A stretch of DNA of 64,000 bases from Lepidurus packardi (lineage: Eukaryota; Arthropoda; Branchiopoda; Notostraca; Triopsidae): assembly GCA_023053545.1 (NCBI GenBank), contig JAKZAN010000205.1:1-64000 (forward strand), in the 5' to 3' direction. Below, piece by piece: positions 45,664 to 59,339 of this stretch; positions within the stretch are counted from its first letter, which is position 1; each line of letters opens with the position of its first letter. Below the pieces are notes generated by a model, which did no database searches, had not been told where the DNA came from, and was given only the letters and a program-made list of their open reading frames with translations. The translations under genes were made by a program, and so were the position numbers.

Positions 45664-48600
45664 ATGTCCCTTCAGGTAGCCGGAGTCGACGAACTCACTC
45701 TCCCCGAAAGAGCCAAGCACATGATTTGGAAGGTCAGGAAGGAGACATTTCAGCAGCTCTTCTATATCCTCAAATCTCAAGAAGACCTCATCATGGGTAA
45801 CTAGGTGCTGACGATCGACAAGATACTGGGTGTCCTCAACGACCTTCCTGAAGAGCAGAATTCAGCAGTAGTAGTGGAGGGCCTACAATGTCTGAAGCAT
45901 ATCCTCAACCACCATGATATTCGAGTATCATCGCTGACGCACTTCATCTCGGATGGCATTTAAAAGCTTGTGGGTTCTAACAGTCGCCTGAAGGAGGAAA
46001 TGGAAATAATCCTTGACATATTGCTGGAAAGGTACGGCTCAGCTGTGGTCAATCTGGTAGCTGCTAAGTTCTAGAGCAAGAACCCCAAAACTGTTATTTT
46101 TGTTTTGAGTTTACTAGAAAGAAATATCGCTATACTACAGACCAATCGAGAAGCAGCAACCCTCATTTTCAAGAGGATCCAAATACTGGGCACAAACCCC
46201 AACAAAGAGATCAAGCAGTCCACCGTAGGAATCATTAATGCGTTAGAACCTTTTATCACAGTAGCTACTAAAAAGACCTCTGCAGCAGCGAATGACCAGA
46301 ATCTTGGTTCCCGTCCAGCCCAAAGAACTAATAATTTCTCTATGAAAACAGTGACCAGACAGAACTTGGTGCCCTAGAAAATGCAGTATATCTAGCAAAT
46401 GGGCATTGACAAGAAAATCGAGACATGCACAGAGTTCAGATAAAAAATGGAGAACTACCTCGCAGGCACAGGAGGCATAGGCTTTGATGTTGAGGTAGAC
46501 AGTCCCAACATCTTCTTGTATGTAAGGGTTGCAATTGAAGATAGTAACCAAAAGCTATGGTCGGAAGGCATCAAAGCAGCCACGCTTCTATTACGATTCG
46601 GAGTCAAGGTCAGAGACATAGGGTTTTTGATCGACAAGCTACGTCTGGGAAGAAGTATCCAGAACCAAATGGTTTATGACTTTTTCGATGACATGATCCT
46701 ACTTCAAGCAAAAAAGATAGAGGAATACGCCACCTGCATGGTAGAACTATTCACTTCTTCCACTAAATAAAACGTGAGAATGGGAGTTCTGGCTTTGATT
46801 CTGAGGCTGGTATATTTGGTGATCTTTGCGAATAGTGGCGAGGAAATGGTGGACGAAAACACTTACAAGCTGTTTGGAGACATGCCACTGTTCAGGAATA
46901 GATAATTGCTTGGTCTGCCCGAACAGTCCCAAATTGTAGGCAGAATCTGTGCAGCCTACACTAGAACCCTTCAAAAGATTGTCGACTCCGCCATATCCAA
47001 TCCACGTTACAAAGATATCGGAGAGTGTATCGACAGCAACATCAAAATACATCTGAGCAATAAACCCATTGCCTATGAGGAAGAACCCAAAAAGATTGTG
47101 AAGAAGGTCGCTCCTAAGGCTCATCCTGGATTGGGCAAAACCCTGGGACTCGATAAAGCACTACAGTAAGTAGTCAACCTTGCAGATGCCACCAAGTAAG
47201 TAGGAGCCAGAATTGAAGCAGTGGTGTCCTTTGTGAAAGACAAAAAACGGATGGAGAACTACTCGAGTTTCTATTTAGCTGACATCATTCACAAAATGTT
47301 GGGACATCTAATTGTGAAGCCACCCAAAAGCAGAGTCTCTATAGCTTCTTTGAATGACTTGACGATGTTTTTACTGCGGTACCTTGCAGGAATTGTAAGC
47401 GAAGATCTCACTGCAGTCAAGATATTTGCAGACATCATCTTCTGTACTCTATGTTTTGGAAACACCAACAAAGAAAATCTCCTGCATATCTTGGATACTT
47501 TCCGACAAAACAGAAGCTGGGAAGACGTCGCAGACCTACTTAGATCCCTTCAGCAAGTTGATTCGAGGCGAAAGGCCAGAACTAAGAACCTACGAGTGCT
47601 TTCTTCATGGTTATAGAAGCACCAAAGGGAGTTCAATTCGGAAGAACTGTATGACTTGATGGACTGGACAAAGGAGCGTATGGAACAGAAATTTAGTTAT
47701 CGTCCGAACCCAGCAACCCAAAAACCTAAAGAGAAAGAAGATCTATTCAAGTACGAAAGGGAGTACGAGCACTAAGACTCTCTCGAAGAAAACAGAAACA
47801 CGCGTAAGTAGGAAATATACGAAAAAGAGGAGGAGTTCGATTACGATAACTTTGAAAAAGAGCTCAGGAAGTATGCTATAGACGAAGAGGTAAGGGACAA
47901 ACAGCCTTCAGGCAAAAAGACTGAGAGACAGTCTCCACCTCAACCTCCCGTTCGCTAACCCTTCCCACATTAGGCTGAATCTTCTAATTCTTCTTCCTCT
48001 TCTTAAGAAGAATCCACACGCAGAGCCCAGCACGAATACTTTAGGCAGTATAATGTGTAGGTTCCACAGCAAAAGCAGCCTATCAAATAGGATTCCTACT
48101 AATAAGTCAAACCTATAAATGTTACCAAAAAATAAACTGTTCAAATGGCTGCTGCCCGAAGCACCAACATACGCGACTCTCTAGAGATATCTCCTCCGCG
48201 TGATGAGCGACATTAAGACTATTCCTAAAACTAGGAATTTGTAGGTGTTCATACTTTAGCTTCATCGATCGAGAAGCCAGGATCTTAGTAAGAATGGGAT
48301 CAGGAGCAGGCTCATCGGGAACGTAAGGAGCAGCACGGTGACTAACCACTTGATCTTAAGTACTTCGCGTACTAAGAGCTCAAGGATAAGTTGGAGAACG
48401 AGAGTAACCCATACTTCTACCTTAAAGGATAAATCTATGCGCAATTTGAGAGCTTGGAAAATCCTTCCTAAAAAAAGGCACTGCTCATAGAACTCAGTCA
48501 GGTGATATCGCAGATGCGGATGTCGGAGAGTGCCTTTGCCTGCATGCTCAATATCGTGTTCCTCCTCTTTATCCAGGTATGACAATTGACTTACATATTC

Positions 48601-49095
48601 TTCTAGATTAAAAACACTCGCGAGTTGATCGGGGAACTGACCTAAGTATACGAAGAGCTTCGCGCACTCGAGGACGTGAAGAAGTTTATCGGTGTGCTGC
48701 TGAAGAACATCAAGAGGATCATCGAGAACGTAAGCGACCCCGACGACTGTGTTTTTCTCGCCAATATCGTGGGCAGGAGTCTGGATAAACTCTGCGAGCA
48801 CACAGATAAACCCTCCCAGCTAGAAGTCATGATGCAGATCAATGAGTTCTTCCAGTTGGGCGAAGTGCTCTATGTACAACCCCATCCACAACCAATACTA
48901 ATCTATTTTTCAATTGTGTAGTTCAAACTATACGAGAAACCCTACCGGATCATCCGGAGCGCGCTACTGGGTTCTACGAAGAGGTGGCTAGACAGGCTAT
49001 CGAGGGAGGAGAAAGCTGCAGTGGCAGACACCTTCTAGTCTCTGTACAGCAACGAGTATAAATAGTTCGTGGTCCAACACCTCACTAGTGGCTGA
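45664..49095 (+). CDS. TOG/XMAP215-like microtubule-associated protein
   Basis: A 1114-residue HEAT-repeat protein (introns 48577-48606 and 48865-48921). The start, LTLPERAKHMIWKVRKETFQ, is the first helix of a TOG domain, in which the conserved Trp contacts tubulin. ESKNPKTVIFVLSLLERN is a typical TOG HEAT helix. At least two more HEAT arrays follow (GIKAATLLLRFGVKVRD; RVSIASLNDLTMFLLRYL). An acidic, Ser-rich linker with many TAA/TAG Glu codons (47760-48140) is next, then a helical C-terminal domain (ALLIELSQVISQMRMSES, KKFIGVLLKNIKRIIEN). XMAP215/ch-TOG proteins bind tubulin dimers and speed microtubule growth. Assignment is by motif, not alignment. TGA 49093-49095. Confidence 0.62.
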
Positions 49096-49242
49096 TAAAT
49101 TAACTTATGATTTCTAATCACTGCATCTTCATATAAATCCATCACTTTCTATGATTTTCATCCAATAGAAGTATAATGTTGAACCAGACATACCCAGCAG
49201 CTACTTTAGTTGCCAGTTACGATTATTATTTGATTAGAACCC

Positions 49243-50283
49243 ATGTCCCTCGCATATCTGTACGCTCTACCTCTAGTCACTGGGCTCATTGCTGTGTTCA
49301 TGTTCACCAGACTTAGGGTCAGAGTCTTGGGCAAACCTCTTCAACTCAAGTGTCTCCAGAAATCTACCTATTTTATTAGCCACTTCCAAACCATTCTCGC
49401 TACCTTCAAATACTCCAACAAAAAGACGCTCTCCAAATATGCTCACGAAGCTTTCTAAACTACCAATGCCTCCATCGACTGGGTTCACGTGACTACGAGT
49501 CACATCAACCATGATAAAAGCAAGAAAATCCTGTTGGTCTTGCCTGGACTCACTGGAAACTGCGAGTCTAACTACATCATCGACACTGTCAAGGCGATGC
49601 ATGACAAAGGTTATAAGGTTGGCATTTATAACTATGCGTTGACAAGCAACGTCAAAAAAGTAGGCAAGGTGCAGATTATGGCAGATCTGGATCATACTCT
49701 GACCGAACTTCGCTAAAAACACAAAGACTTTGAAGCAGTGCACTGTATAGGTTTCAGCTACGGAGCCAATCAACTCCTGTATTATCAAGGCACTAAGGGC
49801 TCTAACAGCCTCGTCGACAAGGCCGTAGTAATAGGAAATCCTTTCGATTTGAGCATGTGTTCCAAACATTTGGGTAGATTCTTCGATTACCTCCTGGCTC
49901 AGCTGCTCATTCGAAAAGTTAAATAGATGTGGCTCTACTTCTAAAGCTACGAACTCGACCTTCACGCAATTGCTGCTAGCAAATCTGTCTGGGACTTTGA
50001 TGATCGCTTCACTATCAATGTCTACGGTTTCGAGTCCGTAGAGCAGTACTACCGAACACTATCTTCGGGACAGCATGTAGAAGGAGTGCGAAAACCAACA
50101 CTCGGCATCAGCAGCGAAGACGATTAAGTGAGCACGATAAAGGGAATAGGAGAATATTCGGATAAGATGAGCTACGTGATAACTAACAAGGGAGGACACG
50201 TGGGTTTCCTGGACTGGAGATTCAGTTTCTGGTTCGTGGAGCCAATGAAGGAATTCCTGAGCGAGGAGCTGCACACTGCATGA
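49243..50283 (+). CDS. Alpha/beta hydrolase of the ABHD1/2/3 (YheT/EMB8) family
   Basis: A 346-residue single-exon enzyme. An N-terminal membrane helix (LYALPLVTGLIAVFMF) anchors it. The fold then shows LLVLPGLTGNCESNYI (oxyanion region) and the nucleophile elbow HCIGFSYGANQLLYY (GFSYG). The Asp region is LGISSEDDEVST, with a TAA Glu, and the His is at NKGGHVGFLDW. Relatives are ER phospholipases or acylglycerol lipases acting on medium or oxidised acyl chains. Start ATG 49243, stop TGA 50281-50283. Confidence 0.88.
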
Positions 50284-50490
50284 TAACAGCCGATCCAAGT
50301 CCGATTTAAATTGTATATATAGAGAAGTATCAGAAATGATTAATGACGAGAGATATAAACACATCTTGATGGAAGGTGTGCCTACAGCGCCAGCGAACAA
50401 TAGTGATTGTCTTTTAAAATCCATATTTCGCTAGAACATCCATATCGTATAAAGAACAGGACTAAACACCAACAGATCTTGTATACCTTC

Positions 50491-53400
50491 ATGCCGAACT
50501 ACCTGCTTCACTCCAAGGTTACCCTTTGGGCGTGCTTGCTCCTCATATACTTGTCCCTCACTCCCGTAAATTCCCAGACTTGCGAAAGGTGCACCTGTCC
50601 ATGCACTGCCAGCTCATGCACCGCCTTTTCTTCCAGGACCTGGAACTCCACCTCCCAGTACGATCTCTACAAGTACACCAAACTCGTGCTCTCCGTCGAT
50701 GGGTCATCGTGCAAGCCTTGTTCTTATAACTGCAAGGTAAACATTATTCCCATATATGATATTGATAGACGTGCTCCAGCGAATATAGTAACACCTGCAC
50801 TGCTTGTGCTGATGAGTTCAGACTCTCCAGCTCTTCATGCTCGCTCTGTTCAGCATACTGCACTTCCTGCACCCTCGATAACAATATCACCAAGTGTTCC
50901 CAGTGTTCTGCTGGCACATATTTGGATTCTTATGGAAACTGCAGGAACTGTGCTGATGGAGCTCTCACCTGCGACTCCACCCAAATCATCTCCTGCCAGG
51001 TCGGCTATTACAAAGTCTCTCCCATCGTCTGCTTGCCCTGCGTCGCCAACTGTCAGCGTTGTACTACATCCTCATGTGATCTCTGCAATACTGGCTTCTT
51101 CCGAAATTCTACCTCAGGGGCGTGCGTAGCCTGCAATTCTACCCTGAGCTGCTTAACATGCACATCTAGCACGGCCTGTGTTACGTGTTCCACTGGTATG
51201 TTCCTGACTTCTACAACTCCTCGAAGGTGTTTGGCCTGTACTGCAGCACAGTGCGAGGCATGCACTTCAACAGCATGCTCCAGATGCAAAACAGGCTTCT
51301 ATTTGGCAAGTACGACTTCGTGTGCTGCAATTGGAACACCGGTATCTAATTGCCTATATTACTCTTCCTCCACAGTTTGCTCGAGCTGTAATACCGGGTT
51401 CTACCTTGATTCTAGCAATAATCAATGTCTTCCTTGTAGTCTTGGTTGCGCAAGTTGTGTGGGAAGCCATTATGGGGCCTGCTTTACCTGCAACTCGGGC
51501 TTCGTTCTTTTTAATATGATGTGCGTGCCTAGCAATTTTCTGAGCACCAAGTCATATCAATTGTTTTATCATTTTCCTGCTTTCACGCCCTCTGCGACCG
51601 GAGGCTCTTTGACGACATGCGTTGAGTCTGTGTATAGTGGTACCTCTTTTGGGATTACTCTATCAGGACTGGCTGCCTCTTCGCTGACTGCCAAATGGAA
51701 GATCTACGGCATCGATGGGTCTCCTGTTACCTACAGCGTGTCTCTGAATTTAGCTAACTACCTTAGCTATACCATGGCAGGCACCCTCAAATCCATCTGT
51801 TCAAACCCCTCTTCAGAGTCTTTCGACACCAATTCGGGAGTGTTCGTTGATATTTTGTAAACCAATTCGCTTCGCTTTAATTCTTCAACCCAATTGGGCC
51901 TCGCCTAAGTTTTGCTCGTCATGACTAGATGTACCAGTTTGTGCTCCGTCTGTACCTCTATAACTTGTAGCAAGTGTGTCCTTACTACTCTCCTCACACA
52001 AGGTGACAGTTGCGTTTACTCCTGTTCCAACTCTTTCTATACCTATTCGGCTACCTCTGCCTGCCTCAGTGTCTGTCCTTAGCTCACATATACTATCACC
52101 ACCAATCTGACCTGCATGCCTTGCGTATCTCCATGCTATACCTGTACTTCGGCGACTACTTGTACATCCTGTAGGGCTGGTTTCTATCTTTTCAACGGTA
52201 CCTGCTTAACAAGCTGCCCCAACTATTACTACAGCAACACCCTCACGAGTTCCTGCTAGAAATGTGTGGGCCGATGTCTAACTTGCAAGTCGGCCACAGA
52301 ATGTCTGACCTGCTCTACTGGGTTTCTGAACCAGACTTTCTGTATAGATAACTGCTCTGCTATCGCTGGTAAATATTCCAACCTGGCTACCGTAAAATGC
52401 TAGTCTTGCGACTCCTCATGCTTGAATTGTTCTGACTCTCCAACTCGGTGCACAGCTTGTCTTTCGACTGTGCCTTATCTGTACAACTTCTCGTGTTTGA
52501 CTGCCTGTCCGACTGGAATGTACGGGAGTGGCAGAACATGCCTATTATGTGTGTACCCTTGTGCTGAATGTACGGGCACTGCTACAAACTGCACCAAATG
52601 TAAGAACAATTACCTTGATCGTCAAACAGGTACGTGCGTCTAAAACTGCCCGACTAGCTACTACTAGGAATCCAAGACTGTAAGTTGCGAGGCCTGTTCG
52701 ACTGCCTGCACTGAATGTGCATTTTCTGCGACATACTGCCAGAGTTGTACAACAGGATACTACCTCTCAGGCAACCTGTGCTTGGCTAATTGTCCAAGCG
52801 GCACCTATCCAAACTCAACGACCAAGGTGTGCATAACATGCATCAATCCCTGCAAGACCTGCACTAACCAAACATTCTGCACCTCTTGTATCAGTAACTT
52901 CCTGAACAGTACAACTGGAAAATGTGTTTCCCAGTCTGAATGTGCAGCAGGGTACTATGCCAACATAACTCTTTTGAGCTGCGTTGTCTGTGACTCCGCG
53001 TGCAAGACGTGCTCAGTAAAATCGACTCTTTGCACATCCTGTCAAGCACCCAACCTTTTCTTAGAGTCCTCCAAATGCGTTACAGAATGCTCGACATATA
53101 CGTTTGCCAACAACCAGACCCAAAAATGTCAAATGTGTAGTTCGCCCTGTCTAACCTGCAATGGGACCTCTGTGGCATGTCTTACCTGCATATCAGGGTA
53201 TGTGTACTCGAACACAGCTAAGCAGTGTGCGTCATTCTGTGCTGCTGGTGAATACATGGATGCTTCCACCAAATGTGTGTCGTGTGGCACAGGCTGCTTA
53301 TCTTGTAAGAAGGCAAACTCTTGTGAGCTTTGCTCTTCTGGTTTCTACTTGTATCCTTTGTCAGGATTGTGTGTATCCAGTTGCACAGCAGCTTCTGTGC

Positions 53401-56400
53401 TGTTTTACTCCGACTCCACTATCAACAAGTGTGTACTATGCGTGGAGCCATGTGCCACTTGCACATCAATCGTAGACTGCCTAACTTGCAGTAGCGGCAT
53501 ACTTTATCAGTCGAGGTGCATTACCTCATGTCCTCTGGGTACCTTCGAATCAGCCTCAAATTGTCTGAATTGCTCAACTGCTTGCTACTCATGCTTTGGA
53601 ATCGCAAGTAACTGCACATCCTGTGTGTCCGGCTACCTAATATCATCTTCATGTCTCTCAACTTGCCCTGTTGGAACATACCCTGATACTGTACTAAAAA
53701 CCTGTTCAGCTTGTAACCCCAGATGTTCAACTTGTACGAACTATACCTACTGCCTTAGTTGTTCCGATGGATATCTCGATTCAAGTTTTACTTGCGTTGA
53801 TACTTGCCCATATGGGACATTTGCTGATGCCACCACAGTGAAATGTGTGACCTGCGATTCAACATGTTCTTCATGTTCTGGAAGTTCCAAGAACTGTATA
53901 AGTTGCGCAACAGGCCTTTTCTTACTCCAGACATCATTGACTGAGGCTATTTGTTCCTCGGCATGTTTGAGTACTCAATACGGACTCAGTCAGGTCTGTT
54001 ACGCTTGTTCGTCTCCGTGCAAATCCTGCACTTCAGCTACTGAGTGTCTGAGCTGTGTTGATGGCACAATGTTCTACGGCACTTCCTGTCTCAACAGTTG
54101 TCCTTTGGGCACTTTTTCATCAGGTTTAGCCTGTCTAGCCTGTAACTCAAGCTGTAAAACATGTGCCTCTAAAAACTATTGTCTGACATGTTCGAACTCT
54201 TCTCACTACTCTATTAATGGCAGTTGCGTCTTGTCGTGTCCCAACAAATACTACGCTGAGGTCACAACCAAGCTTTGTCTCGAATGCGAAGGTTCATGTT
54301 CAACATGCTCCTCCAAACTATTTTGCCTATCCTGTACAGATGGATATTTGATGCAAGGCTACTGCTATCAAGCTTGTCCGCCTGGGACTTTTTCAAAGAA
54401 ATAGACTATGACCTGCGAATCCTGCCAGGCTCCGTGCTCGACCTGCTTTTCTTCAGCAACCTTCTGTACTAAGTGCATGTCTTCTTTTTCTGCGTTTAAT
54501 GGTTCCTGCCTATCCACTTGTCCTTCTTCCACGTACTTACAATCAGGTATCTGCGTGATCTGCCCATTCCCTTGCTTGACATGTTCGAGCCAAGTTCTTT
54601 GCTCTTCGTGTTTGGGTGGCTACTTACTGTATATGGGTACCACGTGCATTAAAGGCCCAACATGTCCAAACGACATGTACAATATGGATGGTAAAGAATG
54701 CATCAAAGACACTCAATGCCCAAGTTACTATTATAAGGATAGACTGGATTTGACATGTTCGGCTACCTGCATGCTGGGCAAGTACACCTTTAAGCAGAAT
54801 TCTTCGTGCTTAAACTCGTGTCCTGCTGGATACTACGCTTCCTTCAACTTGATATGTTAACCATATTCCGGCCTGACTGATACTCTCCTCGGTGCTTCTT
54901 CCCTGAGCTATGTGATGAATAGCAAACTCTATCTGGAACTGGTGTTTAACGAGTCAGTGGTTTGGAACTATCCGATCACCAATACTTCCTTTACTCTTGC
55001 TTTACAATATCAGCTCAATACTGCCCGAATGCTGATTTCATCGTCTCCTACTTACACAGTTACTTCGCAACAACATATAGTGCAGATCACTGAGACTTCC
55101 CCTTTCTCGATCACAGTCCCAGCCTACTACGTATCATCCGCGGCATCCAAGCTTCCTCTGCAGACTCCTACAGTCTCCTGCATTCCACATTCCTTTGACG
55201 AATACTCCATCGAGTATCTGCATACAGGATCCATCATGAGTCAGATTTCCCAAGCAGTCTCCTGGACCATTATTTTGATATCCCTCGGCTTCTTCATTAT
55301 CAACCGTCTTTCCGATGTCTACATCATCTGGGATGTTAGCCAGCTTTTCTACGCTTTGCTTTTCTTCGACATCCAGTATCCCCCTAATCTGAATGAGCTT
55401 CTACTTGGACTCCAGTCAACCCATCTCTACTTCTTGCCTCAGATGTTCACAATGTCCTCTATTCGGATGGTCTCTCCTTCGCCCTACTATGCTTACTCTA
55501 CAGATGTCACTTTCCTGCGTAGCACTGGCCACTCGTTGTTCCTCGCCCTAATCTTTATCGTTTGCTACCTCATCCTGAAGCTCCTCGAGTTTCTAATCAC
55601 GAAATTCTAAAAATTGCAGTCACATGGGGGTCTCAAAAACTTCGTCTATAAGGGATTGCTGCGTTTCCGTTGGCACTACACCAACGATATTTTCTTCCTG
55701 ACCTCCTTGAACATCCTGAGTTTCGCATTTGCCCAGCTATACAATCTGGATCCGAACCATCCCCAGACTGCGATGAGCATGGTTTGTGCAGTCCTATGCT
55801 TACTGATCTACATCGCATTCCCGGTGTTCGTCGGAAACAAACTGTATCGTCACTTCGATAACATCTCCAAGGGTAAGCACAGCAGCAACCTCAAATGTTT
55901 CTATCGTGGTATCGACAAGACTAATCGTTTTGGGATTTCTCTCATATTGTTGCGGTATCTCCGCAAATTCCTCTATTCCCTCGCCATTCCCATATTATCC
56001 ATCAAGCCACTCTTCGGTCTCCCTATTCTAACCATGGCGAGCTTCCTTCTATCCGTGTTCATCTTCACCAACAAACCCTTTAAAAAGCGGATCTCTAACA
56101 TTATCAACACTCTCTCCTAAGCTGTTTTAGTGGTTATTTTGCTCTGCATTAGCATACTAGAATTCAAGAAGACTAGTTTCAGCATTGAGTCAAAATGGCT
56201 AGTCGGCTGGATAATCTGTGTGCTTATCGTTGGCGTCATCTTCGCCCAAATATTCTACATCTTCTGTAAGACACTCTTCTACCTTGAACCAGAAGAAGGT
56301 GAGGACAATGATAGCGAGGACAACAAGCGATTAGAAGAACTGCTGAAGAACAAGAGTTTCATCAGGCGCAAAGCCGAAGAATTCTTCAATAAGATGTTCC

Positions 56401-56712
56401 CACGCATGAAGAAGGAACTCATATTTGATAGTTCGGACGATGAGGACGAGAGCGACAGTCAGCAAGAATACTCGAAGGGAGACAGTCAGGATTCCGAAAA
56501 CAACTAGTTCTTCCGGCAAGCAATGTAAGAAACCCTTTCCAACATGTTTTTGTTAATTCGGTAGGCACGTGGACGACGACGAGAAGAAGTCAGAAGCTGG
56601 AGAACAGTTCCAGCACTACGACCAGGGGAGCTCTAACCAAGGGGAGGCGGAGAACACGAACTCACAGATCGTGCCGCACAAGTACCTGATCAAACTCGTG
56701 AACAAGATATGA
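50491..56712 (+). CDS. Giant cysteine-rich, furin-like repeat multipass membrane protein
   Basis: 2049 residues across introns 50737-50768 (32 nt) and 56525-56564 (40 nt), ATG 50491 to TGA 56710-56712. A signal peptide (LWACLLLIYLSLTPVNS) precedes about 1400 residues of CxxC-type repeats resembling growth-factor-receptor/furin-like modules. Units run roughly C-xx-C-xxx-C-xx-C (for example CKTCTNQTFCTSC, CLSTCPVGTYPD) with Gly-Tyr-hydrophobic blocks such as SGYLISSSCLSTCP. Residues about 1570-1890 contain around seven transmembrane helices (TIILISLGFFIINR, FLALIFIVCYLILKLLEFL, VGWIICVLIVGVIFAQIF). An acidic cytosolic tail (EPEEGEDNDSEDNKR) ends HKYLIKLVNKI. Such proteins are expanded in ciliates and probably coat the cell or sense ligands; no precise function is known. 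Confidence 0.82.
50550..54860 (+). repeat. Tandem Cys-rich furin-like modules
   Basis: About forty degenerate protein repeats of 30-40 residues, each with six to eight cysteines in CxxC pairs and a recurring block C-xx-C-x3-C-xx-C-x-S-G-Y/F-x-L. They are recognisable throughout 50550-51560 and 51920-54860, interrupted near 51560-51900 by a Cys-poor beta-rich domain. DNA identity between units is low, so this is an old expansion, not a recent array. Confidence 0.75.
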
Positions 56713-56943
56713 TGTCTGATACTTTCTGTATAAAAACTATGTAGATCTCTGGAAAAGAAGGGTTGATTCTATGTGGAACAATACCCTGGTTTATTCTTCT
56801 AGACTTTTATTTACTTTCTTGCTGATGCAAAATATTGGCTGCCAAACACTGTGCTCGTATCACACGTATCAATTGATATCTTTTTATCGTTTAAGAAGAT
56901 AAACCACTCTTATATACATTATCTATAATTGAATCCCGCCACC

Positions 56944-59116
56944 ATGAAGAACACCCTATTCTTCCTGGCATTCTTCCTCGCAATCGTGGCCCCTCTTCTC
57001 ACTGAGCAGGAACTTGCCGCCAAGGTCGCAGCTATCCACGAAGATCCTCTCGTCAATCTCTTACTCATTATCGATTCCTAGACCTAACAAAAATGTACCC
57101 CATTGCTCCTTAAACCCATTCTAGAAAAAACACTTGCCATCATCCAGGGCATCGAAAAGTTCAAGACCAAACGAGAGGGCTATTTCCGAGTCACCACGCT
57201 CGACTGCGCAGATATCGAGTCAGGTGTCGAGTTCTCCGCATGTCGTCCTGAAATTCGCAAGGTCCTTCCTCTTCTATCGGTCACTGACCCAGCTTTGAAT
57301 GCAATCGATCCCATAACCAAAACTCTGAACTCTGCCAAAGACGTCCCTTACAGTGGCAACCTCAATGAAGACACTATCTTCAAATTCGCAGCGTAAGACC
57401 AACAATCTAATTCTCCTGCCATCAACCTTATCCTCTCCTTTATTTTCTTATAGTCAACACTTGAAAGTTTACAGCAGGGAACTAAAGAGTATGGACGACC
57501 TGAACAGGTTCAAGAACAAGTATAGATCTGTTCCCACAGTCCTGTACCTGACTGATAAGGATGAATTGAGCGCGTACTACAAGGCTCTGACCGCACATTT
57601 CAGATATTCGATTGCTTTTGCACATGCGTTCGCGTCAAGCTCCTTCGTGAAGGCAGAGTTGGGTGCCACGAAATTCCCACAGCTACTGATGAATACGACT
57701 GTCCCCCTGCAAATTCATCCCAAACTACCTGAAGAAGTAGAAGAACTTCGAAGCATGGTGGACACCTCGAAAAGATTAGAAATCGTAATCTCTGACGATA
57801 CCGAAGAAGAGAGGTCTTTTCTGACTAAGGACCAGCTGCAGGAAAAAATCTATAAGAACAATAAGTACATCCTAGTGCATCTTTACGAAGGTGAGGCCAA
57901 ACATCCTTAGTGGGAAACCTGTCGAAGCAAGTTCCAGAACATGTTTGAGTACTTCGAAGGCAACAAGTAGACTGCTGCTGCCCTTTCCGTCAAGGGTCCT
58001 CTGCCCCAGATAGTCTATTTCCCCAAGTCTTTGACCAAAAAGGATGCATTCAAGGCTACTTTCACCTCGAAGAGACAGTTCAAGGAAATATTGGCTGACA
58101 TCACTGGGCTTGTGGATGACTACACTCTTTCCTTATCAAGCGATATGGAGATGCAGAAACTGACAGGTATTCCTCTGAAGGAGGATAAGATCGTGTCTGT
58201 TCTTTTCCATAGTCAAGAACTCTCCCTTTCTTACAAGGCTATCTCCAATGAGGAAGTCTTCAAAGATAAGGTGTTCTTCTATAAATATAAAGACCCTGAT
58301 GCCCAAGTCATGAACAAGTTCGGTGTTAAAAAACTCCCTGCTCTCATCATAATGTTTAAGGATAAATAAGAAGGTGCGGATGCTAAAGACGCTGGCGAAT
58401 AAAAGGACGATGCAAAGACCATGCGACTCAGGATTGGCAGCTATGCAGGGAAGTTCTACTACAATGAAATGAGGGCATTCTTCAATACTCTGCTGCCACA
58501 AACCCCTGAGGAAACTCGAAAAGAAGCCCCTAAAAGGGAGCCGAAGCATATCTCAAAGCAGGGCCAATTCCGTTCATTCTGCGCATAAGATAACTGCTTC
58601 CTCCTACTCCAGAACGGAGCAGTTGAATAATCAATTCGCAAGAAGCAAATTGAGGTTCTGGGAAGCCTGACTCAGGCGACAGTAGAAAATGTAGGAACCG
58701 TAGATGCAGTATGCCACTCCGAACTTCTGGGACTGTTCGATGTGCAGGAAGATGATCTGCCTGCGTTAGTTTATGTGCACTCACGATTTCACAAGTACGC
58801 AAAGATGATCGGTAGACTCCAAGAACAGGTTTTGGGGCAGTTCGTCCAGAAGATTTCGAACAATAAAGTTGTCTTTAGGCCTTATGATGAGCTGGTGTTC
58901 GCCAACAAAGATTGTGTGGCTGAACACAAGAGGCTGCAAGAACTGAAGAATACAGGGAGTACGCTGACGGAAGAAGAGAAGCAGGCATTGGAAGAGATCA
59001 GGAAGCAGGAGTTAGAAAAACGTAAGGCAGCAGAGGCAGAAGCCAGGAAAGCCGATAAAGAAAAGAAGAAAGGGAGGAAGAAGAAAAGAGTGTACGAGGA
59101 CTCGGATGACCTGTGA
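56944..59116 (+). CDS. ER thioredoxin-fold (PDI-like) protein lacking an obvious CxxC
   Basis: 703 residues with one intron (57393-57453, 61 nt) from ATG 56944 in the context gccaccATG to TGA 59114-59116. A signal peptide (NTLFFLAFFLAIVAPLL) is followed by several thioredoxin-like folds: DEDPLVNLLLIIDS-type strands, KYILVHLYEGEA followed by WETCRSKFQ, VFFYKYKDPDAQVMNKFGVKKLPALIIM and LPALVYVHSRFHKYAKM. The cis-Pro motifs (KKLPALI, SVPTVLY, TKFPQLL) are present, but the redox CxxC of real PDIs is not visible; single Cys positions remain. The last 70 residues are extremely charged (EEEKQALEEIRKQELEKRKA, KKGRKKKRVYEDSDD). It may be a chaperone or structural ER protein. No membrane helix is seen before the tail. 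Confidence 0.68.
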
Positions 59117-59339
59117 TGGGAGTTCTAGCTGTTGACTATATAATATGTGGTTTGGCATGAGTTGCAGGGTATTGGCTTGGTAGAGTATCCTTTCATGAAG
59201 GATAGATGGAGTCCAGGCGGAGGTGCTAAAAAATAATAAAAATTGTGAGTGGTTAGCGGGATAGAATTTTATTATAACATTGCACTGCTTATTTTATTTG
59301 TACTTCATCCCTAACCCTGTGAATTATCCGAGACGAGAC

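Noticed and set aside
51053-51289. Reverse ORF inside the Cys-rich gene
   Set aside because: It is opposite a certain exon and merely reflects the Cys codon pattern.
50491-56712. Bacterial contamination or several bacterial ORFs
   Set aside because: The short GT..AG introns, UAR-Glu codons, signal peptide and repeat architecture are continuous and eukaryotic.
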